Source: Christensenella sp. UBA1685
GTDB taxonomy: Bacteria > Bacillota > Clostridia > Christensenellales > CAG-138
Assembly (NCBI GenBank): GCA_002320595.1
Contig: DCKB01000027.1
Span: 1-37,290 of the forward strand
DNA: 37,290 nucleotides
Direction: 5' to 3'
Positions 15,636 to 22,173 of the stretch are shown one piece after another. How positions within the stretch are numbered: position 1 is the stretch's first letter; each line of letters starts with the position of its first letter. Below the pieces are notes generated by a model that made no database searches, had not been told where the DNA came from, and saw only the letters and a list, made by a program, of their open reading frames with translations. A program made the translations under genes and the position numbers.

Positions 15636-15664
15636 ATACTAGCATACTTGCGCGCAGCGCGCAA
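15636..15664 (-). promoter_or_regulatory. Promoter of the ABC exporter operon
   Basis: TTGCGC (15659-15664) and TAGTAT (15636-15641), 17-nt spacer, reading minus. Both boxes are weak matches. The -35 box and half of the spacer lie within a perfect palindrome. Confidence 0.45.
15648..15664. promoter_or_regulatory. 17-bp palindromic operator candidate
   Basis: TTGCGCGC-A-GCGCGCAA is a perfect inverted repeat with a 1-nt centre that covers the -35 region of the ABC exporter promoter. The size and position suit a dimeric MarR/TetR/PadR-like repressor. No such regulator is encoded next to it. Confidence 0.5.
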
Positions 15665-15865
15665 ACCATGCATCATGCGTGGGGGTTCAGGGACAAAATA
15701 TGAAAAACAGAATGGAGCCATGCGGTGTACAATATGGCAGCCCAACGGGGAGAAAACAAGCAAAAATACCTGAATTTCCCAACGGAGTTCGGGAGAGACC
15801 ATACAGGCCGGGAACGTTACCAAAAATGACGCACTGTGGTCACGGCGGATTCGATATTACCCATA

Positions 15866-15883
15866 TCGATATTGAAATATCAA
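15866..15883. promoter_or_regulatory. Rex-like operator, adh distal site
   Basis: TCGATA-TTGAAA-TATCAA, half-sites with a 6-nt spacer. The geometry equals the Rex consensus TTGTTA/TTGTGA-N6-TAACAA/TCACAA. An overlapping TCGATA-N7-TATCGA lies at 15851-15869. Confidence 0.5.
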
Positions 15884-15898
15884 TATTCCGCTTTCGTA

Positions 15899-15928
15899 TT
15901 TCCATTTTTTCGTCAATATTGATAAAAT
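15899..15928 (+). promoter_or_regulatory. Candidate promoter of the alcohol dehydrogenase
   Basis: TTTCCA (15899-15904) and TAAAAT (15923-15928), 18-nt spacer. The -10 box lies inside the proximal Rex-like operator. The region is AT-rich and other hexamers are possible. Confidence 0.4.
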
Positions 15929-15936
15929 AATATCAA
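15919..15936. promoter_or_regulatory. Rex-like operator, adh proximal site
   Basis: TTGATA-AAATAA-TATCAA is an 18-bp perfect half-site palindrome with a 6-nt spacer. Its centre is 53 bp (about five helical turns) from that of the site at 15866-15883, so both face the same side of the helix. Confidence 0.6.
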
Positions 15937-16033
15937 GAAAGAAAGGAAACCCTATAGCAAACCGTGCGGCGAGGCGCTGCACATCAGGCAAAAAGGGCAC
16001 CGATTCAGAAATTTATTCAGGAGGTTCAGAAAT

Positions 16034-17224
16034 ATGGCACGGTTTACACTTCCAAGGGATCTTTATCACGGAAAAGGCGCGCTCGATGCGCTTAAGACAC
16101 TCAAGGGTACGAAGGCGTTTGTCGTAGTTGGCGGCGGCTCCATGAAACGGTTTGGCTTCCTTGACAAGGTTGTCAACAACCTGAAGGAGGCAGGCATGGA
16201 AGTTATGGCCTTTGAAGGCGTTGAGCCGGATCCTTCCGTCGAGACCGTTATGAAAGGCGCGGCGGCAATGCGTGAGTTCCAGCCGGACTGGATCGTCGCC
16301 ATTGGCGGCGGCTCCCCGATTGATGCGGCGAAAGCCATGTGGGCGTTCTATGAGTATCCGGACACCACGTTTGAAGAGCTCTGCATCCCGTTCAATTTCC
16401 CGGCGCTGCGCACCAAAGCGCGTTTCTGCGCAATTCCGTCCACCTCCGGTACGGCGACGGAGGTGACAGCGTTCTCCGTTATCACGGATTATGCAAAGGG
16501 TGTGAAGTATCCGCTCGCAGACTTCAACATCACGCCGGATGTGGCGATTGTCGACCCGGATCTCGCGGAGACCATGCCCAAAAAACTGACCGCGCACACC
16601 GGCATGGATGCTATGACGCATGCCATCGAGGCCTATGTTTCCACGCTCCATTGCGATTATACCGACCCGCTTGCGCTGCATGCCATTGAGATGATCAGCC
16701 GTGACCTCGTCGCTTCCTATAACGGTGATATGGATGCCCGCGACAGGATGCACAACGCACAGTGCCTTGCCGGCATGGCGTTTTCCAACGCGCTGCTCGG
16801 CATCGTGCACTCCATGGCGCACAAGACCGGCGCTGCCTATTCCGGCGGCCATATTGTGCATGGCTGCGCCAACGCAATGTATTTGCCGAAGGTCATCAAG
16901 TACAACGCCAAAGAGCCCGAGGCTGCAAAGCGTTATGCTGAAATCGCCAGGTTCCTGCACCTTGCCGGCAACACCGACGAGGAGCTGACGGACGCGCTGA
17001 TTGCCCACATCAAGAACTTGAACAAGCAGCTTGATATCCCCTCCTGCATCAAGGAGTATGAAGGCGGCATCATCAACGAGGCGGAGTTCCTTGAGAAGCT
17101 GCCCCAGGTGGCAGAACTTGCCGTCGGCGATGCCTGCACCGGCTCCAATCCCCGCAGCATTGACCCCAAGACCATGGAGAAGCTGCTCAAGTGCTGCTTC
17201 TATGATACCAAGGTCGATTTCTGA
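16034..17224 (+). CDS. Iron-containing alcohol dehydrogenase
   Basis: The 396-residue protein belongs to the Fe-dependent (type III) alcohol dehydrogenases that reduce acetaldehyde or butyraldehyde with NAD(P)H. The nucleotide-binding GGGSPIDAAK is at residues 91-100 and the STSGTATEVT loop at 136-145. Likely metal ligands are Asp192, His196, His263 and His276 (GMDAMTHAIEA; SMAHKTGAAYSGGHIVHG). Length is normal. ATG 16034 follows AGGAGG at 9 nt. It stands alone, with an intrinsic terminator behind and a 437-nt AT-rich upstream region carrying two Rex-like palindromes. Regulation by NADH/NAD+ through the Rex protein encoded at 24463 is therefore likely, though inferred. Confidence 0.93.
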   Translation: MARFTLPRDLYHGKGALDALKTLKGTKAFVVVGGGSMKRFGFLDKVVNNLKEAGMEVMAFEGVEPDPSVETVMKGAAAMREFQPDWIVAIGGGSPIDAAKAMWAFYEYPDTTFEELCIPFNFPALRTKARFCAIPSTSGTATEVTAFSVITDYAKGVKYPLADFNITPDVAIVDPDLAETMPKKLTAHTGMDAMTHAIEAYVSTLHCDYTDPLALHAIEMISRDLVASYNGDMDARDRMHNAQCLAGMAFSNALLGIVHSMAHKTGAAYSGGHIVHGCANAMYLPKVIKYNAKEPEAAKRYAEIARFLHLAGNTDEELTDALIAHIKNLNKQLDIPSCIKEYEGGIINEAEFLEKLPQVAELAVGDACTGSNPRSIDPKTMEKLLKCCFYDTKVDF

Positions 17225-17235
17225 TACCTTCTTTG

Positions 17236-17276
17236 ACGGCAGAGCGCCTCGCGTAAGCGGGGCGCTCTGCCGTTTT
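17236..17276 (+). terminator. Intrinsic terminator of the alcohol dehydrogenase gene
   Basis: ACGGCAGAGCGCC and GGCGCTCTGCCGT form a perfect 13-bp stem around a 12-nt loop, followed by TTT(T)G. Confidence 0.88.
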
Positions 17277-17290
17277 GGGGAATGGGCAAA

Positions 17291-17344
17291 ACAATCCTCA
17301 GCCCGCTGCGCGGACAGCTCCTTTCAAAAAGGAGCCTTTTGGGT
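17291..17344 (-). repeat. Dispersed intergenic repeat, copy 2 (inverted relative to copy 1)
   Basis: Read on the minus strand this matches 5458-5512 over about 54 nt. Its first hairpin is perfect (GGCTCCTTT/AAAGGAGCT) and its second is GTCCGC-GCA-GCGGGC. The second stem has changed sequence on both sides compared with copy 1 yet still pairs. Confidence 0.7.
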
Positions 17345-17560
17345 TACCGCTTCCCCTTAAGCCCCCTTTTTGAAAGGGGGGCGGAGCCGAGCGAGAGCAG
17401 TGCGGGATGCAGCGAGGCGGAAGCACAGTAAGCAAGGGAGCGCAAGGAAGCCGTTCCTGCGGCGATGCGGCGCGACCATTGCGCACTGAGAAGCAGTACC
17501 AAAGGTGCTGCCGGGGGACTGCCGAAAACCGCGACCATTGCGCACTGTAAGCAGCATGCG
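17345..17560. repeat. Non-coding, repeat-like stretch with a 17-bp direct repeat
   Basis: No credible gene is seen here. CCCCCTTTTTGAAAGGGGG forms a strong hairpin near 17361-17380. The 17-bp sequence GCGACCATTGCGCACTG occurs at 17472-17488 and again at 17531-17547, each followed by an AAGCAG-containing stretch. Together with the element at 17291-17344 this looks like a cluster of dispersed intergenic repeats. Confidence 0.55.
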
Positions 17561-17623
17561 CAATGCTTGCATGAGATGGGAAATCTACTGTTTCTTATGC
17601 TGAAACCGTAAATTTCAACCGAA

Positions 17624-17650
17624 TTAGCACTCGAATAATACGAGCGCTAA
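17624..17650. promoter_or_regulatory. CIRCE element (HrcA operator)
   Basis: TTAGCACTC-N9-GAGCGCTAA differs at one base from the CIRCE consensus TTAGCACTC-N9-GAGTGCTAA. It lies 259 bp before the hsp20 start, which indicates HrcA-controlled heat induction. hrcA itself is not in the window. Confidence 0.9.
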
Positions 17651-17727
17651 AGTTTGCAATTCCACAACAATTCCTCTCTTTTTCCGCAACAATCCTGTTG
17701 TATGATAAAGCCATCAAAAGAAAGAAA

Positions 17728-17764
17728 GGCTCCCGGAACCAAGGTGCCGGGAAGCCCCCCCCCC
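17728..17764 (+). promoter_or_regulatory. hsp20 leader hairpin with a run of ten C
   Basis: GGCT-CCCGG and CCGGG-A-AGCC pair (17728-17756) with an ACC/GGT inner stem. A run of ten C follows at 17755-17764. It lies between CIRCE and the hsp20 start, in what is probably the 5' leader. It may modulate translation or mRNA stability; no known thermometer class is recognised. Confidence 0.4.
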
Positions 17765-17908
17765 GGAAGGGAACCGGAACATAAAAGGAAGGCGATTCCA
17801 ATGTGCTGCCTGCGGAAAACGAAGGATGTGCGAAGGGCATGAGTTCCTTTGCATAAACGGGAACTGAATTTGGGAACATAATGGAAGATTAGCAAGGAGG
17901 CATGAATT

Positions 17909-18343
17909 ATGTTTGGACTTACACCGTATGAGCGCAAAAACAGCGCAATGACTTATGATCCTTTCAAAGCGTTTGAAAACTTTGAGCGGGAGTTCTTTAA
18001 AACCAACGGCCTGGCCGAGTTCAAGACGGACATCAGGGACAACGGCAAGGAATATGAGCTGGAGGCTGATCTGCCCGGCTTTAAGAAAGAGGACATCAAC
18101 ATTGAACTGGACGATACTTACCTGACCATTCAGGCGGAGCGCAAGTCCGAAACCGAAGAAAAGGACAAGAAGGGCAACTATGTGCGGCGTGAACGTTCTT
18201 ACGGTTCCTTCAGCCGGAGCTTTGACGTGAGCGGCATTGATGTTTCCGCAATCAAAGCCAGCTATCAGGACGGTGTTTTGAAGCTGGTTCTGCCCAAGAA
18301 AGAGGAGATCGTGCCTGCCGCAAGGCGGCTTGAGATCGAATAA
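17909..18343 (+). CDS. Hsp20/alpha-crystallin family small heat shock protein
   Basis: The 144-residue protein has a short N-terminal arm (DPFKAFENFEREFF) and the alpha-crystallin domain from about residue 38 to 132, with YELEADLPGFKKEDINIEL, the Y-G-S-F-S-R-S-F strand and the ASYQDGVLKLVLPKK motif. The C terminus has RRLEIE, where an I/V-x-I/V anchor is typical. It acts as an ATP-independent holdase that keeps unfolding proteins soluble. ATG 17909 follows AAGGAGG at 8 nt. A CIRCE element and a 5' leader of up to about 200 nt precede it, and a terminator follows, so it is monocistronic and heat-regulated. Confidence 0.94.
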   Translation: MFGLTPYERKNSAMTYDPFKAFENFEREFFKTNGLAEFKTDIRDNGKEYELEADLPGFKKEDINIELDDTYLTIQAERKSETEEKDKKGNYVRRERSYGSFSRSFDVSGIDVSAIKASYQDGVLKLVLPKKEEIVPAARRLEIE

Positions 18344-18358
18344 CCCCTAATCCAACGG

Positions 18359-18393
18359 AAAATGCCGCGGTGCGCATGCGCCCGCGGCATTTT
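18359..18393. terminator. Bidirectional terminator between hsp20 and metA
   Basis: ATGCCGCGG and CCGCGGCAT form a 9-bp stem around an 11-nt loop, flanked by AAA and TTTTT. It serves hsp20 (plus) and the metY-metA operon (minus). Confidence 0.85.
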
Positions 18394-19335
18394 TCAATTG
18401 CAGCTTTTTTGGCCTGCCGTGCCAATGCGGCGGATGTCGTAAGGCGTGGTCTGGTAAACGAAGTAGTTCAGCCAGTTGGTGTATAGCAGGTTTGCGTGCG
18501 CGCGCCAGGTCATGCAGGGCGGCCTGGTATCATCGTCATCCGGATAATAGTGCTTCGGTACGGCGATGGGAAGGCCCTCTGACTTATCCCGGAGATATTC
18601 CTTTTCCAGCGTGCGCGCATCGTATTCCGAATGGCCGGTGATGAAAAACTGGTTTCCCTCCTTGGCCGAAATCGCATAAAGCCCAGCCTCTTCGGAGGAA
18701 GCAAGGATGTTGAGCGCCGGCACGGCTGCAACCTCCTCACGCAGAATGGTCGTGTGCCGGGAATGGGGCGCCATGAACACATCGTCAAACCCGCGGAACA
18801 GGATGGAAGGTTTGTATTCCACCCTGTGTGCGAATACGCCGAAGAGTTTTTCCGGCAGCGCCCGTTTTTTGATGCCGAAATGATAATACAGCGCAGCCTG
18901 TGCTCCCCAGCAGATGTGGAACGTGCTGTGCACATGTGTTTTGGACCATTCCATAATTTCACAAAGCTCGTCCCAATATTCCACCTCCTCAAACGGGAGG
19001 GTTTCCACCGGCGCACCCGTAATGATCATGCCGTCGAAATTACGTGCGCGCACATCCTCAAAGGTTTGATAGAACGCGAGCATATGTTCCTCGGCGGTGT
19101 TGCGGGAAACATGGGTGCGCGTGTGCATCAGTTCGATCTCTACCTGCAAAGGGGAATTGCCCAGCAGGCGGGAAAGCTGTGTTTCCGTGTCGATCTTTGT
19201 GGGCATCAGGTTCAGGATCAGCAGCTTGAGCGGCCGGATGTCCTGCGTGATGGCGCGCGTTTCTGTCATCACGAAAATGTTTTCTTCCGTGAGCGTTTTC
19301 ACCGCGGGCAACTCGTTTGGGATCTTGATCGGCAT
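18394..19335 (-). CDS. metA: Homoserine O-acetyltransferase (MetA family, acetyl type predicted)
   Basis: The 313-residue protein is a full-length MetA. The nucleophile Cys142 lies in HICWGAQAALYYHFG and the GHSEYDA motif supplies the catalytic His/Glu. Position 111 is Glu (TGAPVE), where succinyl-CoA enzymes such as that of E. coli have Gly; work on the family linked Glu111 to acetyl-CoA use. The product would be O-acetylhomoserine, matching the O-acetylhomoserine sulfhydrylase encoded directly upstream. ATG 19335 follows CAAGGAGG, 15 bp after metY. It is the last gene of a two-gene methionine operon and ends in a shared terminator. Confidence 0.93.
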   Translation of the reverse strand: MPIKIPNELPAVKTLTEENIFVMTETRAITQDIRPLKLLILNLMPTKIDTETQLSRLLGNSPLQVEIELMHTRTHVSRNTAEEHMLAFYQTFEDVRARNFDGMIITGAPVETLPFEEVEYWDELCEIMEWSKTHVHSTFHICWGAQAALYYHFGIKKRALPEKLFGVFAHRVEYKPSILFRGFDDVFMAPHSRHTTILREEVAAVPALNILASSEEAGLYAISAKEGNQFFITGHSEYDARTLEKEYLRDKSEGLPIAVPKHYYPDDDDTRPPCMTWRAHANLLYTNWLNYFVYQTTPYDIRRIGTAGQKSCN

Positions 19336-19350
19336 ACGCGCCTCCTTGCC

Positions 19351-20625
19351 TTATGCCCCGCGCAGCGCCTGATCGAGATCGGCCATGAGGTCTGCCGCAT
19401 CTTCCAGGCCGCAGGAATACCGCACAAGATCCGGGGATACGCCGGCCGCACAGAGCTCCGCGTCGTTCATTTGCCGGTGGGTGGCGCTTGCCGGGTGCAG
19501 GCAGCAGGTGCGCGCATCCGCAACGTGCGTTTCGATGGCCGCAACCTTGAGCCGCCGCATGAACGCTTCCGCCGCCGGGCGGCCGCCCTTCACGCCGAAG
19601 CTTACCACGCCGCACACGCCGTCAGGCAGGTATTTCCGGGCAAGCGCATGGTATTTGTCGCCCGGAAGACCGGCGAATTTGACCCAAGAAACGTTTGGGT
19701 GCCCCTGCAGGAACTCTGCAACGGCCTGGCCGTTTTCGCTGTGGCGCTTCATGCGCACGTGCAGGCTTTCAAGCCCGAGATTGAGCAGAAACGCATTCTG
19801 CGGGGACTGGATGGAGCCGAAATCGCGCATCAGCTGCGCGGTGGCCTTGGTAATATAAGCTCCGCCGAGGCCGAAGCGCTCGGTATAGGTTACGCCATGG
19901 TAGCTTTCGTCCGGCGTGCAGAGGCCGGGGAACTTTTCGGGGTACTTCGTCCAGTCGAACCTGCCGGAATCCACGATGCAGCCGCCGACGCCCGCGCCGT
20001 GGCCGTCCATGTACTTGGTGGTGGAATGGGTGACGATGTCCGCGCCCCATTCAAACGGGCGGCAATTGATGGGTGTTGCAAACGTGTTATCCACGATGAG
20101 CGGCACGCCGTGGCGATGCGCCGCCGCTGCAAATTTTTCGATGTCAAGCACGGTGAGCGCCGGGTTCGCGATGGTTTCGCCAAACACAGCCCTGGTGTTC
20201 GAGCGGAATGCCGCGTCAAGCTCCTCCTCGGTGCAATCCGGGGAGACGAACGTAAACTCCACGCCCATCCGTTTCATCGTGACGGCAAAGAGGTTGTATG
20301 TTCCGCCGTAAATCGTGGCGGAGGCGACCACGTGGTCCCCGCAGGAGGCGATGTTGAACACGCTGTAAAAGCTCGCAGCCTGGCCGGAGGAGGTCAGCAT
20401 GGCGGCCGAACCGCCTTCGAGCGCACAGATTTTCGCGGCGACGGCGTCGTTCGTCGGGTTCTGCAGGCGCGTGTAAAAATACCCTTCGGCCTCCAAATCG
20501 AACAGCTTGCCCATGGCTTCGCTGGTATCATACTTAAAGGTCGTGCTTTGGATGATGGGGATCTGCCGCGGCTCGCCATTTTTTGGCGTGTAGCCGCCCT
20601 GTACGCATTTGGTGCCGGTTTTCAT
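19351..20625 (-). CDS. metY: O-acetylhomoserine aminocarboxypropyltransferase (sulfhydrylase)
   Basis: The 424-residue PLP enzyme of the Cys/Met metabolism family condenses O-acetylhomoserine with sulfide to homocysteine. The cofactor lysine is Lys204 in THSTTKYMDGHG, with VDNTFATP (residues 178-185) upstream and SSGQAASFYSVFNI (residues 79-92) as the cofactor-phosphate region. The length and the YGGTYNLF block fit MetY rather than shorter cystathionine synthases. ATG 20625 follows CAGGAGG. It leads the metY-metA operon, so both steps of direct sulfhydrylation are together. The 5' leader is only about 50 nt, so no SAM riboswitch is present. Confidence 0.93.
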   Translation of the reverse strand: MKTGTKCVQGGYTPKNGEPRQIPIIQSTTFKYDTSEAMGKLFDLEAEGYFYTRLQNPTNDAVAAKICALEGGSAAMLTSSGQAASFYSVFNIASCGDHVVASATIYGGTYNLFAVTMKRMGVEFTFVSPDCTEEELDAAFRSNTRAVFGETIANPALTVLDIEKFAAAAHRHGVPLIVDNTFATPINCRPFEWGADIVTHSTTKYMDGHGAGVGGCIVDSGRFDWTKYPEKFPGLCTPDESYHGVTYTERFGLGGAYITKATAQLMRDFGSIQSPQNAFLLNLGLESLHVRMKRHSENGQAVAEFLQGHPNVSWVKFAGLPGDKYHALARKYLPDGVCGVVSFGVKGGRPAAEAFMRRLKVAAIETHVADARTCCLHPASATHRQMNDAELCAAGVSPDLVRYSCGLEDAADLMADLDQALRGA

Positions 20626-20675
20626 AAAATTATCCTCCTGAAGCGCCCGTGGACGCTGGTTTACGCTTTTACGGA

Positions 20676-20704
20676 ATGATATATGATTCGGCGCGGAATG
20701 TCAA
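20676..20704 (-). promoter_or_regulatory. metY-metA promoter
   Basis: TTGACA (20699-20704) and TATCAT (20676-20681), 17-nt spacer, minus strand. Confidence 0.78.
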
Positions 20705-20859
20705 ACGCTTCAGCCAAAATGCCGGGATGGGGGCGCAAAAAAGGCCGGCGGACTGACGAATGCGGCGCTGCAGGAAGCGAAGCGCGCAGCCTCAATTCGA
20801 GCACGGCAGCACGCAACCCCGTCACGGTTCGATAAGAAAAAAGGAATACCGAAACCCCA

Positions 20860-20888
20860 TTGACAGCGCATTATATAAGGATTACTAT
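20860..20888 (+). promoter_or_regulatory. Promoter of the LysR-family gene
   Basis: TTGACA (20860-20865) and TACTAT (20883-20888), 17-nt spacer. The -35 box is perfect and the -10 box is weak. Confidence 0.55.
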
Positions 20889-20943
20889 AACAGCATAACG
20901 GAAATGATATAACCCGGGGGCCGGGAAAAGCGGAGGAGAAGCG

Positions 20944-21882
20944 GTGAACACACAGCATTTAAAGTACGCCGTAGAGGTGGAACGCACAGGTTCCATCACC
21001 CAGGCGGCGGACAACCTTTATATGGCACAGCCCAACCTGAGCAAAGCGATCAAGGAGCTGGAGGATACGCTTGGCATCTCCATTTTCCGGCGCACTTCAA
21101 AGGGTGTGGTGCCAACGGAAAAGGGCGCGGAATTTCTGGTGTATGCAAAGCGCATCCTCACGCAGCTTGAAAAGGTGGAGGCGCTGAACCTGCCGCGCAC
21201 GGAGAGCAGGCAAAGCTTTGGCGTTTCCGTGCCGCGTGTGAGCTATATCGCAAAGGCGGTGACGCGGTTTGTGGCCTCGCTGGACCCGGAGCGTGAGCTG
21301 GATGTAAACGTGCAGGAAACAGGCGCGCTTGAAACCATTGCGCAGGTGGCGGAGGGGCAGTTCAACCTCGGCGTGGTGCGCTACCGGCTGCTGTACGAAA
21401 ACTACTTTATGAGCGCGCTTGCCGAGCGCGAACTGAAAAGCGAGCCCATTTGGGAAGCGGACTGCCTGCTTACGGTTTGCACCCGGCATCCGCTTGCGCA
21501 GAAGCGCACCGTTTTGCCGGACGATCTTGCAGGCTACATCGAGCTTGTGAACGACGATGCAGACGCGCCCTACCTGCCTGCGCATGAGCGCAGGCGGCAT
21601 AAGACGGCTGAGGCGCGCACGCTGCGGCAAATCTCCATTTATGACCGTGCAAATCAGTTTGAGCTGTTGGAATACATCCCATTGGCCTATATGTGGGCCA
21701 CGCCCATTCCCAAGGATATGCTCGCACGCTACAATCTGGTGCAGCGGGAAAGCCGCAGCGGCGAGGGGCGCAGCAAGGATGTGCTCATTTACCCGGCAGG
21801 ATATGCTATGAGCCCGCTTGAGCAGCGGTTCATCAACGAGCTGTATGTGGCGCGCAATGAGGTGGCATTTCCGGGGCAGTGA
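20944..21882 (+). CDS. LysR-family transcriptional regulator
   Basis: The 312-residue protein has the N-terminal winged helix-turn-helix (residues 1-60: LKYAVEVERTGSITQAADNL, QPNLSKAIKELEDTLGISIF) and a periplasmic-binding-protein-like effector domain. The start is GTG 20944 with GGAGGAG 6 nt upstream; it aligns with the usual start of LysR proteins. It precedes the nfnA-nfnB-rex genes on the same strand, separated by a 291-bp gap with its own promoter. It could regulate them or act elsewhere; LysR genes more often regulate a divergent neighbour, which here would be metY. The effector is unknown. Confidence 0.9.
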   Translation: MNTQHLKYAVEVERTGSITQAADNLYMAQPNLSKAIKELEDTLGISIFRRTSKGVVPTEKGAEFLVYAKRILTQLEKVEALNLPRTESRQSFGVSVPRVSYIAKAVTRFVASLDPERELDVNVQETGALETIAQVAEGQFNLGVVRYRLLYENYFMSALAERELKSEPIWEADCLLTVCTRHPLAQKRTVLPDDLAGYIELVNDDADAPYLPAHERRRHKTAEARTLRQISIYDRANQFELLEYIPLAYMWATPIPKDMLARYNLVQRESRSGEGRSKDVLIYPAGYAMSPLEQRFINELYVARNEVAFPGQ

Positions 21883-21904
21883 AATCCGGCATGGAAACAG
21901 TATC

Positions 21905-21934
21905 GGCATATCGATAAAAACATATCGATATGCC
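21905..21934 (+). terminator. Palindrome after lysR: hairpin containing the Rex-like site
   Basis: GGCATATCGAT and ATCGATATGCC are perfect 11-bp arms around an 8-nt loop, followed by TGTTTTAT. It could end lysR transcription, although the stem is AT-rich. The Rex-like operator at 21911-21928 is nested in it, so an operator role is equally possible. Confidence 0.45.
21911..21928. promoter_or_regulatory. Rex-like operator upstream of nfnA
   Basis: TCGATA-AAAACA-TATCGA matches the adh proximal site at 14 of 18 positions by my count, with the same 6-nt spacer. It ends 15 bp before the -35 box of the nfnA promoter. Confidence 0.5.
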
Positions 21935-21943
21935 TGTTTTATA

Positions 21944-21973
21944 TTGACCCATATAGGTACGGTCTGCTAAAAT
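21944..21973 (+). promoter_or_regulatory. Promoter of nfnA-nfnB-rex
   Basis: TTGACC (21944-21949) and TAAAAT (21968-21973), 18-nt spacer. It predicts a leader of about 195 nt before nfnA. Confidence 0.65.
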
Positions 21974-22022
21974 CTTATTGAAATAAGAAAGCTTTACCGG
22001 GCAACCCTGAAGAGGACGTCCG

Positions 22023-22097
22023 ATGCCCGATGCCCGCACACATACTAGGGGAACTGCCGCGCGGCACATGGCGGTGCCGCGGCTTTTTCCTGTTTGA
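22023..22097 (+). CDS. Possible 24-residue leader peptide overlapping an attenuator
   Basis: An ATG at 22023 with AGAGGA 6 nt upstream opens a 24-codon frame ending at TGA 22095-22097. The frame runs through the whole terminator hairpin at 22056-22088, so its translation would prevent the hairpin from forming. The codons show no run of one amino acid and the peptide is rich in Arg, Ala and Thr. There is no independent evidence of translation. Confidence 0.25.
   Translation: MPDARTHTRGTAARHMAVPRLFPV
22056..22088 (+). terminator. Intrinsic terminator (attenuator) in the nfnA leader
   Basis: GCCGCGCGGCAC (22056-22067) and GTGCCGCGGC (22074-22083) pair with a 2-nt bulge around ATGGCG, followed by TTTTT. 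It lies about 80 nt after the predicted transcription start and 86 nt before nfnA. Upstream, CGGGCA (21998-22003) can pair with either of two tandem TGCCCG copies (22024-22029, 22031-22036), a possible switch. Confidence 0.6.
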
Positions 22098-22173
22098 AAG
22101 TATGCGCCGCACGGGCTTGCCCAACTGCTGGCCACACCATATATTATTTATTTTCAAAGAAAGAGGGACGAAA

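Larger units (their letters stand above)
20626..20943. other. Divergent intergenic region between metY and the lysR gene
   Basis: These 318 bp hold the metY promoter (minus) at 20676-20704 and the lysR promoter (plus) at 20860-20888. The roughly 150 bp between them show no gene, riboswitch or strong repeat that I recognise. Confidence 0.6.

Noticed and set aside
13476..15773. A 765-codon open frame on the plus strand
   Set aside because: It lies antisense to both ABC transporter genes, whose motifs are intact. It is Arg/His-rich and low in hydrophobic patterning, as expected of a shadow frame in GC-rich DNA.
17654..17842. A 62-codon open frame in the hsp20 leader
   Set aside because: It has no ribosome binding site, crosses the ten-C run and the leader hairpin, and resembles no protein.
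18631..20679. A 682-codon open frame on the plus strand
   Set aside because: Antisense to metA and metY, with no recognisable motif or ribosome binding site.
20626..20700. SAM riboswitch or T-box before metY
   Set aside because: The leader after the predicted start is only about 50 nt and has none of the conserved elements.
22030..22173. N-terminal extension of NfnA
   Set aside because: It would begin inside the leader and translate the terminator hairpin. Homologues start at MYR, which has its own ribosome binding site.
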